Positions 9,256 to 17,887 of a stretch of DNA of 64,000 bases are shown here, piece by piece. The position numbers and the translations under genes were made by a program. The notes beneath the pieces were generated by a model, which saw only the letters and a list, made by a program, of their open reading frames with translations, had not been told where the DNA came from and did not search any database. This stretch comes from CAZDCD01 sp964503885 (GTDB lineage Bacteria > Bacteroidota > Bacteroidia > Bacteroidales > UBA10428), in assembly GCA_964503885.1 (NCBI GenBank), contig CAZDCD010000022.1, positions 1 through 64,000 on the forward strand. The letters are read 5' to 3'. Position 1 is the stretch's first letter. Every line of letters starts with the position of its first letter.

Positions 9256-9957
9256 ATGAGAATTCTGTTTACATTTTGTTTAATCCTGTTCTTCCTCCAG
9301 AAAACTGATTACCGGACTGAATTTACATTCGATTATACCCGGGCACTGAATTTTCTGGATGCAAACAGCCATCTGTTTGCCGGTTACGCCGGAAGATACA
9401 GCAGCGATACAGCAGTTATTGCTTCTGTTGTGTTTCCTGAGATTATACGCTACAACCTGTTCAAAAATTATCTTGAGACCAGGGCGCTTGAACTCATTTA
9501 TGTAAAATACGGGAAAGCATATGCCGACTTTTCAGTAGGCTATTTTCAGATGAAACCTTCTTTTGTGGAATGGCTGGAGAATTTTATAGATTCGAAACCA
9601 AGATTATTTGCAGTATTTGGGTTTATCACTGAATTTGAACACAGGAATGAAAAAAAAATACGCAGGGAACGGCTTAAAAGATTAAAATCACTCAACTGGC
9701 AGATGATCTACCTGAATTGTTTTTATGCAGCAGCCACCGAACGGTTTCACCAGCTGACTTTTTATGACATGGAAGATAAAATCAGGTTTTATGCAACTGC
9801 GTATAATCACGGAATCGATAAATCAGCCGAAGAAATATATCGCTGGAGTGATGTAGCTGTATTTCCTTACGGGATAAAATCAACAGCCAGGCAATTCAGG
9901 TATAGCGATATTTCCATTGAATTTTACAGAAAGGAGTACATGCATCTTTTTCGATGA
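9256..9957 (+). CDS. Lysozyme-fold (lytic transglycosylase-like) exported protein, putative
   Basis: A protein of 233 residues from this start with an N-terminal signal or anchor (RILFTFCLILFFLQ). Three spaced motifs resemble the SLT/goose-lysozyme fold: FPEIIRY near residue 61 (Glu in the catalytic position), DFSVGYFQMKPSF near 92-104 (the S-x-G-x-x-Q-x-x-P motif), and ATAYNHG near 195 (the AYNAG motif). This suggests peptidoglycan cleavage, but overall similarity to known transglycosylases is low. A TTG at 9241 in the same frame is also possible. I prefer the ATG at 9256 because TAATTTTG at 9236-9243, a -7-box match, overlaps the TTG. It is divergent from the epimerase gene. Confidence 0.5.
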   Translation: MRILFTFCLILFFLQKTDYRTEFTFDYTRALNFLDANSHLFAGYAGRYSSDTAVIASVVFPEIIRYNLFKNYLETRALELIYVKYGKAYADFSVGYFQMKPSFVEWLENFIDSKPRLFAVFGFITEFEHRNEKKIRRERLKRLKSLNWQMIYLNCFYAAATERFHQLTFYDMEDKIRFYATAYNHGIDKSAEEIYRWSDVAVFPYGIKSTARQFRYSDISIEFYRKEYMHLFR

Positions 9958-10188
9958 TCATGTTGCAGCGGAAATAAAACCTGGCCGCTTTGCCGGTCAT
10001 TTCACCCTGAATGTAAGGAATACCTTAACCCTCTATGCGGATCAAATAACTTCAAGAACTATAACTGTTTATGCAAGTCACTGTTAAATATCCCTAAAAT
10101 CCTGTGTTAAAATATGTTAATACATGAAAACCGGCTTGTTTTTGATGTAATTTTGGATCCGGTAATTTCAAAGAAATTTTGAATATTT

Positions 10189-10554
10189 ATGGCCAAAAAG
10201 AGAAACATACTATCCAACCGGTGGGTTAATATGCTGTTTCTTCCCTTTGTTTTAACCATTTCTCTGGCAGTTTCTGATATACACAAAAAAAATTCGCATA
10301 CGGATAACTTCACAGATGAAATTGCATCAAATGCAATTTGTGGTGTTATTCCTTTATTCGCGGAATTTCCTGAAACAGACGTCACCGAAAATTTTGAAAA
10401 TAATAACAGGCATCTATCAGGAAATGATTTTGCATACCCACCAATTATCGATTTCTATTTTGTTTTCCACTATATATATTCCACATTCAATTTAACAGTC
10501 AATAACCATCTCGACCTGGCAATCCTCGATTTACCCCCTCCCCAATCTGAATAA
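10189..10554 (+). CDS. Small membrane protein of unknown function
   Basis: A 121-residue ORF with a basic N-terminus (MAKKRNILSNRW) and one hydrophobic helix (NMLFLPFVLTISLAVSDI), then a polar acidic stretch and a second moderately hydrophobic region (FYFVFHYIYSTFNL). I do not recognise the family. A -7-like box TAATTTTG lies near 10148. A 92-residue ORF on the other strand overlaps it; the plus-strand frame is preferred because of its membrane-protein profile and promoter-like box. The call could be wrong. Confidence 0.4.
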   Translation: MAKKRNILSNRWVNMLFLPFVLTISLAVSDIHKKNSHTDNFTDEIASNAICGVIPLFAEFPETDVTENFENNNRHLSGNDFAYPPIIDFYFVFHYIYSTFNLTVNNHLDLAILDLPPPQSE

Positions 10555-10697
10555 TTTGCGGGCAGTAGTTCAGCATGTTTTCCTGCATAGAATTCATTAC
10601 AAGCCAGGAAACAGATTATGAACAGGATAATCTATCCGGAATGCCCGTTTTAGTAAGTCAAGTATTTATAAATTTCTGAATATTAAATCATACGATC

Positions 10698-11264
10698 ATG
10701 AAAAAAACAATCATTCCATTTGTTGCATATTTTTTACTTTCATTCAGCGCATTTGCACAAATGCCTGTACCGGAAGAAGAACAAGAAGTACCTGTAGATA
10801 AACTGGTATTGAAAAGTAACGACGTTCCCCAGGATGTTAAGCAATCAGTCCAAAAGAGTTTTATGGATGGGACTGTAATTAAATGGTATTCATTTCCGTA
10901 TACACTAAAGCAATACGGCTGGGCCTACAAGAACGAGATAAATAATAACAGTATGGATACACGGCCCAATATGTATGCTGTTCATATCAAAACATCCGAT
11001 GGTAGCTGGGTTGATGCCGTTTTCTCAAAGGATGGCAAGCTTATCCGTTCGAAAGAGGTGATAAAGAACAGCGAGCTGCCGGCTCCCATAATTAATGCAA
11101 TAGAAAAAAGCAAATACCATGACTGGGGAATAACAGACGACAGGGTTGTCATCAAAGACAATAAGAACAAGACTATCTGTTATTCAGTTCAGGTGCAGAA
11201 AGACAATAAAAAGCACAATTTATACTTTGATGCAAACGGGATGCAGCTTAAAAACAATGCTTAA
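10698..11264 (+). CDS. Secreted PepSY-like/DUF2874-type protein
   Basis: This 188-residue protein has a clear signal peptide (MKKTIIPFVAYFLLSFSAFA, cleavage before QMP). The mature part holds two repeats of a 'helix then beta-meander' pattern, with phrases such as DVPQDVKQSVQKSFMDG and SWVDAVFSKDGKLIRSKEVI, which match the periplasmic PepSY-like (DUF2874) proteins of Bacteroidota. These are structurally related to beta-lactamase-inhibitor-like folds, and their biological role is unclear. It stands alone and is followed by a terminator. Confidence 0.65.
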   Translation: MKKTIIPFVAYFLLSFSAFAQMPVPEEEQEVPVDKLVLKSNDVPQDVKQSVQKSFMDGTVIKWYSFPYTLKQYGWAYKNEINNNSMDTRPNMYAVHIKTSDGSWVDAVFSKDGKLIRSKEVIKNSELPAPIINAIEKSKYHDWGITDDRVVIKDNKNKTICYSVQVQKDNKKHNLYFDANGMQLKNNA

Positions 11265-11294
11265 CATTTAATTTACAGGAAATTATGAACATTT

Positions 11295-11326
11295 TTTGGA
11301 AATAAGCTGTTCCCGATATATATTTG
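11295..11326 (+). promoter_or_regulatory. Consensus-like Bacteroidota promoter (TTTG-N20-TATATTTG)
   Basis: TTTG at 11295-11298 and TATATTTG at 11319-11326, separated by 20 nt, match the Bacteroidota -33/-7 pattern. Transcription would start near 11333, only about 8 nt before a perfect terminator hairpin. The next gene, mprF, starts about 210 bp further on. Confidence 0.5.
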
Positions 11327-11340
11327 TATAGGTTAGTTTG

Positions 11341-11371
11341 AGGTGATTGAAAATTTTCAATCACCTTTTTA
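11341..11371 (+). terminator. Rho-independent terminator between the PepSY-like gene and mprF
   Basis: Arms AGGTGATTGAAAA and TTTTCAATCACCT form a perfect 26-nt palindrome (13 pairs with the centre closing the loop), followed by five T. It lies about 77 bp after the stop codon of the PepSY-like gene. Confidence 0.8.
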
Positions 11372-11542
11372 TCATTTTTTGTATGATGAAAACAACAGGT
11401 ATAATTTAATTTAATATTTTCACAGCTCCGGTGAACATCCTAATGCGATGAGCTTAACTTCAGTTCGCCATTCCGGTATTGCTGGTCATGTTATCCGGAC
11501 AAAAAACAGAGTAAATAGCGGCTAACCAGTTGTTAAACAATA

Positions 11543-14164
11543 ATGAAAAAAACAGCAGTCAGCATTTCGTCAGGTTTAGTTAAACGAGAAGGTATTTCGA
11601 TCATCCGTGAAAACAGCAGGTTAATTGCTCAATTTTTATTCACCGCAATGTTTATCGGAATTGGGTTCTGGTTCTTAAAGCACGAAAAAACTGAAATTCA
11701 AAATATCCGGAATACCCTGCTTACCACTGATTTCAACTGGCTGCTTATTGGCCTCCTTCTTACTGCTACCTATATTTTCCTGCAGGGACTGATGTATTAT
11801 TTATCGTTTCGGTCGGTAGACAGCAACATTGGGATTGCCGATGCCATCATCCTGTTTTTAAAGCGAAATTTTGTCAGTGTATTTTTGCCTGCAGGGGGTG
11901 TTTCTTCGCTGGTCTTTTTTACCCGTGATATTGAGAGGAGAGGCATATCAAAGAGCCAGATTCATTTTGCATCGTCAATTTATGGATTTATCGGGATCCT
12001 TTCTGTTGTCATCATTGCCATACCTGCCTTCATTTACTCGATTTTCAGGGGCAGTATAGGAACAGGGGAATGGCTGGGATTCGCATCCATTATTCTGCTC
12101 ACATTTCTTGCAATGTATATTTTCAGATCCGTAACTCAAAAAGGGTGGATCTACAAGACTATTATCAAGGTTATTCCGGCTGCTGAAGCTTTTTTAGGAG
12201 AACTGGAAAACTATAGGATCGACAACTATAAACTGATCTTCACTCTTTTTGTTTCCTTGATCATTGAGGTTGCCGGGATTTGCCATCTTTACATTGCCAT
12301 GAAGGCGCTTCATTTTACGCCTTCAATACTGGCCGCAATAATGGGATATATCATTGCAGTTATTTTTCTCATAGTTTCTCCTTTTTTACGTGGCCTCGGC
12401 GCCATTGAAATTTCTATGGCTTTTCTGCTTACGCGTTTCGGATTTAACAGTGTTGAAGCTATTTCCATTACCTTACTTTACCGCTTTTTTGAATTTTGGA
12501 CACCCATGCTGGCAGGTATTGTAAGTTTTCTCCTGAAGATCAATAAGCTCCTTTTCAGGATCATTCCTGCAGTGCTGATATTCACCCTGGGCATTGTCAA
12601 CATTATTTCCGTGCTCACACCGTCGATAGCATGGCGTATCGAACACCTGAAAAATTTTCTATTCACAGATGCCATAGTCTTCTCGAATTATTTTGTGCTC
12701 ACCGCCGGACTTTTTCTGCTGGTGACAGCAGCGTTCATGCTTAAAGGATTGCAAATAGCCTGGTGGTTTGCCCTGGTCCTGAGCATCGGATCGTTCATCG
12801 GACATATTACGAAAGCGCTGGATTATGAAGAAGCCACCGTAGCGCTGATCGTGATCCTTAACCTGCTTGTCACACGAAAACAATACTATATCAAAACAAA
12901 TCCCAGGTTGTTTTATGTAGGTCTCCAAACCTCACTGCTTAGTGTAATGGCCGTAATGATATACGGTACCCTGGGGTTTTATTTTCTCGATAAGAATCAT
13001 TTTAATGTTGATTTCGGCTGGACACAATCGATCTGGTATACTGTAAAGAACTTCTTTCTTATAGGTTCTCCTGAAATATCTCCGGCTGATAGTTTTGCAA
13101 AACATTTTATTTCTTCAATTAACATCAGCGGTTTCGTTTCTATAGGATTTCTGACATATACATTAATAAAACCGTATGTGCTTAAAAATACCTCAAGCCC
13201 TGAAGAGATCGAACAGGCTGCTGAGCTTTTAAACCTGCATGGAAAATCAGCACTCGACTATTTTAAAGTATCTAAAGACAAACTGATCTTTCTGCCTGGT
13301 GATTCAAATGCCTTTATCGCTTACCGCGTTTCCGGGAATTTTGCTGTAGTCCTTGAAAATCCTGTCGCTTCCGATCAAGATCATCTTCTGCAATGCATAA
13401 AGGATTTTGATACATACTGTTATGAGAACGGATTGAAGAGCATTTATTACCGGGTGCCGGAAGAAAGCCTGCCGGCATTCAAAGACTGCAGCAAAAAATA
13501 CTTGTTTCTCGGGCAGGAAGCAGTGGTTGACCTCGATGCATTCAGCCTGGAAGGCGGTCATCGGCGATCGTTACGAAATGCAGTGAATAAGGTCACGGAG
13601 CGGGGATATAAATCACAGATACATGAGCCACCGATAAAAGACGGTTTGCTGCAAAAACTCAAATCGGTTTCAGATGAGTGGCTGAAAGTCACAGACAGGA
13701 GTGAGATCGTCTTTTCCCAGGGCATGTTTGACTGGAATGAAATGAAAATGCAAACCCTTATTACTGTAGAAAATCCTGAAGAAAAGATCGTCTGTTTTCT
13801 AAATATCATTCCCGATTATACGAAATCAGAAGGTACATACGATCTCCTGCGGAAAACCGCTGATGCTCCCAATGGTGTAATGGATTTCATCCTGATTCAA
13901 TTATTCAATTATTTTCGTGCCTGTAACTACCGCTATGTAAATCTGGGGTTTGCACCGTTGTCGGGATTAACCAATCCCCAGAATATCACAGAAAAATCGA
14001 TGAAATTTGCTTACAATAAATTGCGCTCATTCTCACATTATAAAGGCATGCGCGACTTCAAAGAAAAATATACGCCGGTTTGGTACAATAAATACCTGAT
14101 CTACGAGAACGATTACGATCTTTTCCAGGTACCTTCGGTACTCTCGAAGGTGATCAAACCTTGA
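11543..14164 (+). CDS. mprF: MprF-type flippase/aminoacyl-phosphatidylglycerol synthase
   Basis: An 873-residue inner-membrane protein with both MprF halves. Residues about 25-530 carry more than a dozen hydrophobic helices with the UPF0104/flippase core (LKRNFVSVFLPAGGVSSLVFFTRDIERRG, SPFLRGLGAIEISMAFLL). Residues about 545-865 form the DUF2156 GNAT-like domain, with RRSLRNAVNKV, a FSQGMFDWNEM region, ENPEEKIVCFLNIIPDY, DAPNGVMDFILIQLF and YVNLGFAPLSGL. In the family this domain moves lysine or alanine from tRNA to phosphatidylglycerol and the membrane half flips the product, lowering surface negative charge and sensitivity to cationic peptides. The amino acid used here cannot be read from the sequence. 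Confidence 0.88.
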   Translation: MKKTAVSISSGLVKREGISIIRENSRLIAQFLFTAMFIGIGFWFLKHEKTEIQNIRNTLLTTDFNWLLIGLLLTATYIFLQGLMYYLSFRSVDSNIGIADAIILFLKRNFVSVFLPAGGVSSLVFFTRDIERRGISKSQIHFASSIYGFIGILSVVIIAIPAFIYSIFRGSIGTGEWLGFASIILLTFLAMYIFRSVTQKGWIYKTIIKVIPAAEAFLGELENYRIDNYKLIFTLFVSLIIEVAGICHLYIAMKALHFTPSILAAIMGYIIAVIFLIVSPFLRGLGAIEISMAFLLTRFGFNSVEAISITLLYRFFEFWTPMLAGIVSFLLKINKLLFRIIPAVLIFTLGIVNIISVLTPSIAWRIEHLKNFLFTDAIVFSNYFVLTAGLFLLVTAAFMLKGLQIAWWFALVLSIGSFIGHITKALDYEEATVALIVILNLLVTRKQYYIKTNPRLFYVGLQTSLLSVMAVMIYGTLGFYFLDKNHFNVDFGWTQSIWYTVKNFFLIGSPEISPADSFAKHFISSINISGFVSIGFLTYTLIKPYVLKNTSSPEEIEQAAELLNLHGKSALDYFKVSKDKLIFLPGDSNAFIAYRVSGNFAVVLENPVASDQDHLLQCIKDFDTYCYENGLKSIYYRVPEESLPAFKDCSKKYLFLGQEAVVDLDAFSLEGGHRRSLRNAVNKVTERGYKSQIHEPPIKDGLLQKLKSVSDEWLKVTDRSEIVFSQGMFDWNEMKMQTLITVENPEEKIVCFLNIIPDYTKSEGTYDLLRKTADAPNGVMDFILIQLFNYFRACNYRYVNLGFAPLSGLTNPQNITEKSMKFAYNKLRSFSHYKGMRDFKEKYTPVWYNKYLIYENDYDLFQVPSVLSKVIKP

Positions 14165-14233
14165 AAGCAAATTTTCTGCTTTTGGTGTGTTGAATTAAAG
14201 AGTCGTTACTGGTTTGGAAATTTAAAAAATGAA

Positions 14234-14917
14234 ATGGTGAATACGTTATTTTTTAAAAAGACTTTCTCAGAAGCAATGTGGGTATGGACAGGAATAACAG
14301 CATGCATGCTGGCCTGTATCGGTGATTTTGCATCGGTTTATATTCTCGCCCCATACTTCCCCGGTTACAACCATATGAAAATGCCAATGAGTGCATTGGG
14401 TTCATCAGCCAGTCCGGTGGGAAAGCTGATGTCTTTATGCTGGATAGTCGTCGGAATATTATTTGTATTGTTTGGGATATCATACCGGAATGCGACCAGG
14501 AATCCGCCTGCAACGGTTAAACTTGCATCACTTCTGATCATGATTTACGGAATCGGAGAAGGTATCGGTTCGGGTGTTTTTCCCGGAAATCATGTCGCAG
14601 GACACCTTACAACCACAGGCATTTTTCACAATATCGCAGGAGCAATAGGTGTAACCGGATTGCTTGTGCTGCCTTTTGTGCTGATGAAAGCCTTTCCGAA
14701 AAAACATTTCCCGCGCTTTTATCATTTTTCAATTTTGACGATCATCCTGGGCATTGCCTTTTTCATTCTCTTTACACTTTCCAAGGTCTTGCCACAAGAT
14801 ACCGTCAGCCTGTTCTTAAGCCGTGGATTTTGGCAGCGGCTTTTCGTGGGCGTATACTATATTTACCTGATTGTCATAGCGATAAGAATGGCCAGAGGAA
14901 TCCGTTCTTTATCCTAA
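14234..14917 (+). CDS. DUF998 family membrane protein
   Basis: A 227-residue protein with six or seven predicted transmembrane helices. The pattern YNHMKMPMSALGSSASPVG after the first helix, a second helix with small residues, GSGVFPGN in the middle, and a basic end (RMARGIRSLS) fit the DUF998 family. No catalytic residues are known. An ATG 5 nt upstream is in another frame and hits a stop at once, so 14234 is used. Its 3' end overlaps the convergent mevalonate kinase gene by 4 bp. Confidence 0.75.
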   Translation: MVNTLFFKKTFSEAMWVWTGITACMLACIGDFASVYILAPYFPGYNHMKMPMSALGSSASPVGKLMSLCWIVVGILFVLFGISYRNATRNPPATVKLASLLIMIYGIGEGIGSGVFPGNHVAGHLTTTGIFHNIAGAIGVTGLLVLPFVLMKAFPKKHFPRFYHFSILTIILGIAFFILFTLSKVLPQDTVSLFLSRGFWQRLFVGVYYIYLIVIAIRMARGIRSLS

Positions 14918-15816
14918 TCCGGCCAGATCAGCTTTTGGTCGGTCTTTACATCCTTTCGGTGTTTTCGTGCAAATCCGAGCACATAACCGCCTCCACCCGA
15001 TCCGCATAATTTAAGGAAATAATCACCGGTATCACATCCGCGTTTCCATAGCGCTTTTACATTTTCCGGTATCATTTCTTCAAAAAAACCAAGCTGAAAT
15101 TCAGAAATAGTCCGAATATGGTCCCAGAATCCCGTATTGCCTGAAATCAGAGATCGGATCGCGTTTTCAACGGCAGGTTGCAGCTCGTCTTCTATTGCGG
15201 TGTGGAATGCATGATCTTCGTTTTTTTTCAGGAAGCGCTGTACCAACCCGGCAGTGGTTGCGACTCTTCCGGTATCGATGAGAAAAATACCGGAGCCCGG
15301 TCTGATGCCTTCATCCAAAATTTCAATGCGTTCACCGGCAATCAGAAGCGAAGCATCCAAAAAACAAGTCAGCGGATCGATCCCCGAACTCCTTCCGTGA
15401 AAATAAGATTCCATGGTTGCCAAAACCTTCCTGATGGCAACAAGGTTGTTGACACCCGGTTTTTTATTGTCGATATATTGATCGAATACCGCTGCAATTA
15501 ATGCTCCTGAGCTTCCAACCCCATAATTTTCCGGAATGTCTGAATGAAAAAAAAGCCCGTTTTCGATATCATTATTGAATTTTACCAGGCCGGGTTTAAA
15601 ATCAATAAAGTTGTTTTCATTTAGTCCGGAAAGATAGCTGCTTAACTTTTTCAACCCGCTGTTTGAGGAGATATGGTGTTCTGCCGGATGATCCGTCAAT
15701 TTATCGAAATAACCGTGTACGTTTCTGTAGGGTATTGTCAGTGCCTGGCCACCTGTCAGAATGGTATATTCCCCAAAAAGGAGAATTTTTCCCGGAGTTT
15801 TCTTCAGAGGCATCAT
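14914..15816 (-). CDS. mvk: Mevalonate kinase (GHMP family)
   Basis: A 300-residue GHMP kinase, last gene of the minus-strand operon. It opens with the family start PGKILLFGEYTILTGGQAL (residues 8-26). The ATP-binding loop is YGVGSSGALIAAV and the third motif is LCGSGGGGYVLGF. HGRSSGIDPLTC carries the His-Gly-x-x-Ser-Gly-x-Asp pattern specific to mevalonate kinases, with the Asp as catalytic base. It should make 5-phosphomevalonate from mevalonate and ATP in the cytoplasm. Its ATG overlaps the stop of the decarboxylase gene by 4 bp (ATGA), implying translational coupling. Confidence 0.87.
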   Translation of the reverse strand: MMPLKKTPGKILLFGEYTILTGGQALTIPYRNVHGYFDKLTDHPAEHHISSNSGLKKLSSYLSGLNENNFIDFKPGLVKFNNDIENGLFFHSDIPENYGVGSSGALIAAVFDQYIDNKKPGVNNLVAIRKVLATMESYFHGRSSGIDPLTCFLDASLLIAGERIEILDEGIRPGSGIFLIDTGRVATTAGLVQRFLKKNEDHAFHTAIEDELQPAVENAIRSLISGNTGFWDHIRTISEFQLGFFEEMIPENVKALWKRGCDTGDYFLKLCGSGGGGYVLGFARKHRKDVKTDQKLIWPD

Positions 15817-16964
15817 ATACTCACTTTTCTTCTCCCGGCAGTTTCGTTATCTGACAGATTAACCGGTTCAATCTTAACCGGACCCTCTCCCACTTCATCG
15901 TGAATGACCTTGTTTTCTTCACAAAAATACACCAGTTCGTCATCGACGAATTTCCTTATCATTGTTTCTGTTTCCTCGGGATAAAGAAGATGAACATTTG
16001 CACCGGCGTCGAGTGTAAAACAGAGGGGGATCGTGGTTCTTTTTCTGAAATCCCTGATTCTGGAAATCACTTCGATGGTGCCTTCTTTCATCAGAATATA
16101 TCCCGGATTGCCTGACATCATCATGGCATGCAGGGTCAGCGCTTCGTTTTCCACGAGCCGGGCAAAAGAACCTGTATCGCCTGATTTTATAATGTCTATC
16201 AGGTTGAGTATGTTTTTTTTTGCCTGGTTCACACGGGTCTCCAGAAATGGATGTCCGTTCATCATCTGGTGTCCTGTACTGCTCGATACCGGCTTTGAGG
16301 CAGAACTGACAAGCAGGATCGAATCACGGTAATGCTGAAAATTCTTATGTATCAGATCATTCAGAGGTACTGCATAAAAATCCGAACTGCCCTTCATCTG
16401 TGTAACTTTCCCCCACAGGCTGAACCCTCCATACACCGATCTGCACGCACTCCCCGATCCAAGCCTGGCCAGGAAGGATGCTTTTGAAAAAGTGTTTTCA
16501 GGAATAGTATTGCCGGATAACCGGTTTTCAATGTCAACAAGTGCCAAAGCTATGGCTCCGAAACCCGACGCTGATGATGCAATTCCAGCTGCATGCGGGA
16601 ATGTATTGGAGGTTTCGATTTTAAGCCGGAGATGTTCAAGAAACGGCATGTATTTTCCGATTGATTCAAGATATGAGTCCATACGTTTCTTTATTTCGGG
16701 TTCTTCCCTACCGTTGAAAAGCAGGGTTGTCTTAGCTGTTTTATGCTCAGCAGCAGGTTCATATCCAACGGTGATATGGGTAATAGAACGACGCAGCACG
16801 AAACTTATCGAAGGATTTAGCGGAACCTGTTCTTCCTTCTTGCCCCAGTATTTAACCAGGGCAATGTTGGAGGGACAATTCCATTGCACAACACCCGGAT
16901 GAACCGAGGGCGGAAGATGTTGTGCCTCCCTGATATATTTTTTTCCCGGTGAAAATTCGTTCAT
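15813..16964 (-). CDS. mvaD: Diphosphomevalonate decarboxylase
   Basis: A 383-residue protein of the GHMP superfamily that converts mevalonate 5-diphosphate to isopentenyl diphosphate, CO2 and phosphate. Diagnostic stretches are CPSNIALVKYWGKKEEQVPLN (near residues 30-50), the phosphate loop PHAAGIASSASGFGAIALAL, LARLGSGSACRSVYGGF and FTLDAGANVHLLYP with the catalytic Asp. It runs about 50 residues longer than many bacterial forms, mostly at the two ends. It overlaps both neighbours by 4 bp. With mevalonate kinase and the GYDIA-type kinase it completes the lower mevalonate pathway. Confidence 0.92.
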   Translation of the reverse strand: MNEFSPGKKYIREAQHLPPSVHPGVVQWNCPSNIALVKYWGKKEEQVPLNPSISFVLRRSITHITVGYEPAAEHKTAKTTLLFNGREEPEIKKRMDSYLESIGKYMPFLEHLRLKIETSNTFPHAAGIASSASGFGAIALALVDIENRLSGNTIPENTFSKASFLARLGSGSACRSVYGGFSLWGKVTQMKGSSDFYAVPLNDLIHKNFQHYRDSILLVSSASKPVSSSTGHQMMNGHPFLETRVNQAKKNILNLIDIIKSGDTGSFARLVENEALTLHAMMMSGNPGYILMKEGTIEVISRIRDFRKRTTIPLCFTLDAGANVHLLYPEETETMIRKFVDDELVYFCEENKVIHDEVGEGPVKIEPVNLSDNETAGRRKVSI

Positions 16965-17881
16965 AAAGCCATCTCCTTAAATGGTATTACTGTATAGAGC
17001 CCCTTTCCGGCAAAATATGCCCTGAGGCTTTCTATTCCATAGGGCCAGGTAACCAGAACAAAATCTCCGCCCCATGCCCCGAGTGATTTCATTGTCCCCG
17101 TGAAATCACCAAAATTCTCTTTGACCGGTTTCATTCCGATTGCTGATGAAATAAGTCTTTCGTGTTCGGTGATTGTTTCATTCAGATCTTCCAGTGAAGG
17201 GGAATTGACGAACTTTTCGGTGAGTTCATTCATCCGGTCGATCATTTTGCTGTTCACTATGCCTTTTTTATTGAAACGTTCCACGCTAACAGATGAATGC
17301 TGCTTCAGTCCAAGGTTAACAAAATAGATTGACTCATGGAATACAGGAAAATACCGTATCTTTTCAATCTCAGGTTTCACAGGCCGGAGCCGGTAAATCA
17401 GAGGCACTTCAGACAGGGAGCAAGCCAGATCATAACCCGAACCATTTGAAACACGGAAATATAGTTCAAATGGCGGAATATTTGCCCATGCAGCCAGATT
17501 AGCAATCAAGGTAGCGCTTGTGCCCAATCCCCAGCCGACGGGAAAATCGGTATCCGTATTTATTGTCCATGAAGCGGAGCCGGATACAATGTCTTTACTC
17601 AATTTAAAAACTTCGATGAGTATTTTTGCGAGTAATTGAGCCTTATCCCGGTCATTTGTTTCAAGAATAACCAGGTTTTTCATCCGGTATACGGCATCAA
17701 ACCACTCCGATCCCCGGCTTTTTGCCGTCCATCTGATCACCGGCACCAGTTCACCGGCTGATTCCTGCACATCCATCCAGTGATTATACCTGGCAGGTAT
17801 TGCCAACGCTCTGGCTCCATGCAGCGCCAGATATTCGCCGGTTAAGAGCAACTTGCCATGGGATATGTACCTGGTGCTCAT
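16961..17881 (-). CDS. GYDIA-family GHMP kinase, probable phosphomevalonate kinase
   Basis: A 306-residue GHMP kinase with start ISHGKLLLTGEYLALHGARAL, ATP loop PVGWGLGTSATLIANLA and NGSGYDLACS in the region that gives the Bacteroidota 'GYDIA' kinases their name (Leu replaces Ile here). No classical phosphomevalonate kinase is present in the operon, while the kinase before it and the decarboxylase after it in the pathway both are. The simplest reading is that this enzyme makes mevalonate 5-diphosphate. That is inference from context. Six bp separate it from HMG-CoA reductase, and it overlaps mvaD by 4 bp. Confidence 0.75.
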   Translation of the reverse strand: MSTRYISHGKLLLTGEYLALHGARALAIPARYNHWMDVQESAGELVPVIRWTAKSRGSEWFDAVYRMKNLVILETNDRDKAQLLAKILIEVFKLSKDIVSGSASWTINTDTDFPVGWGLGTSATLIANLAAWANIPPFELYFRVSNGSGYDLACSLSEVPLIYRLRPVKPEIEKIRYFPVFHESIYFVNLGLKQHSSVSVERFNKKGIVNSKMIDRMNELTEKFVNSPSLEDLNETITEHERLISSAIGMKPVKENFGDFTGTMKSLGAWGGDFVLVTWPYGIESLRAYFAGKGLYTVIPFKEMAL

Positions 17882-17887
17882 TATTGT

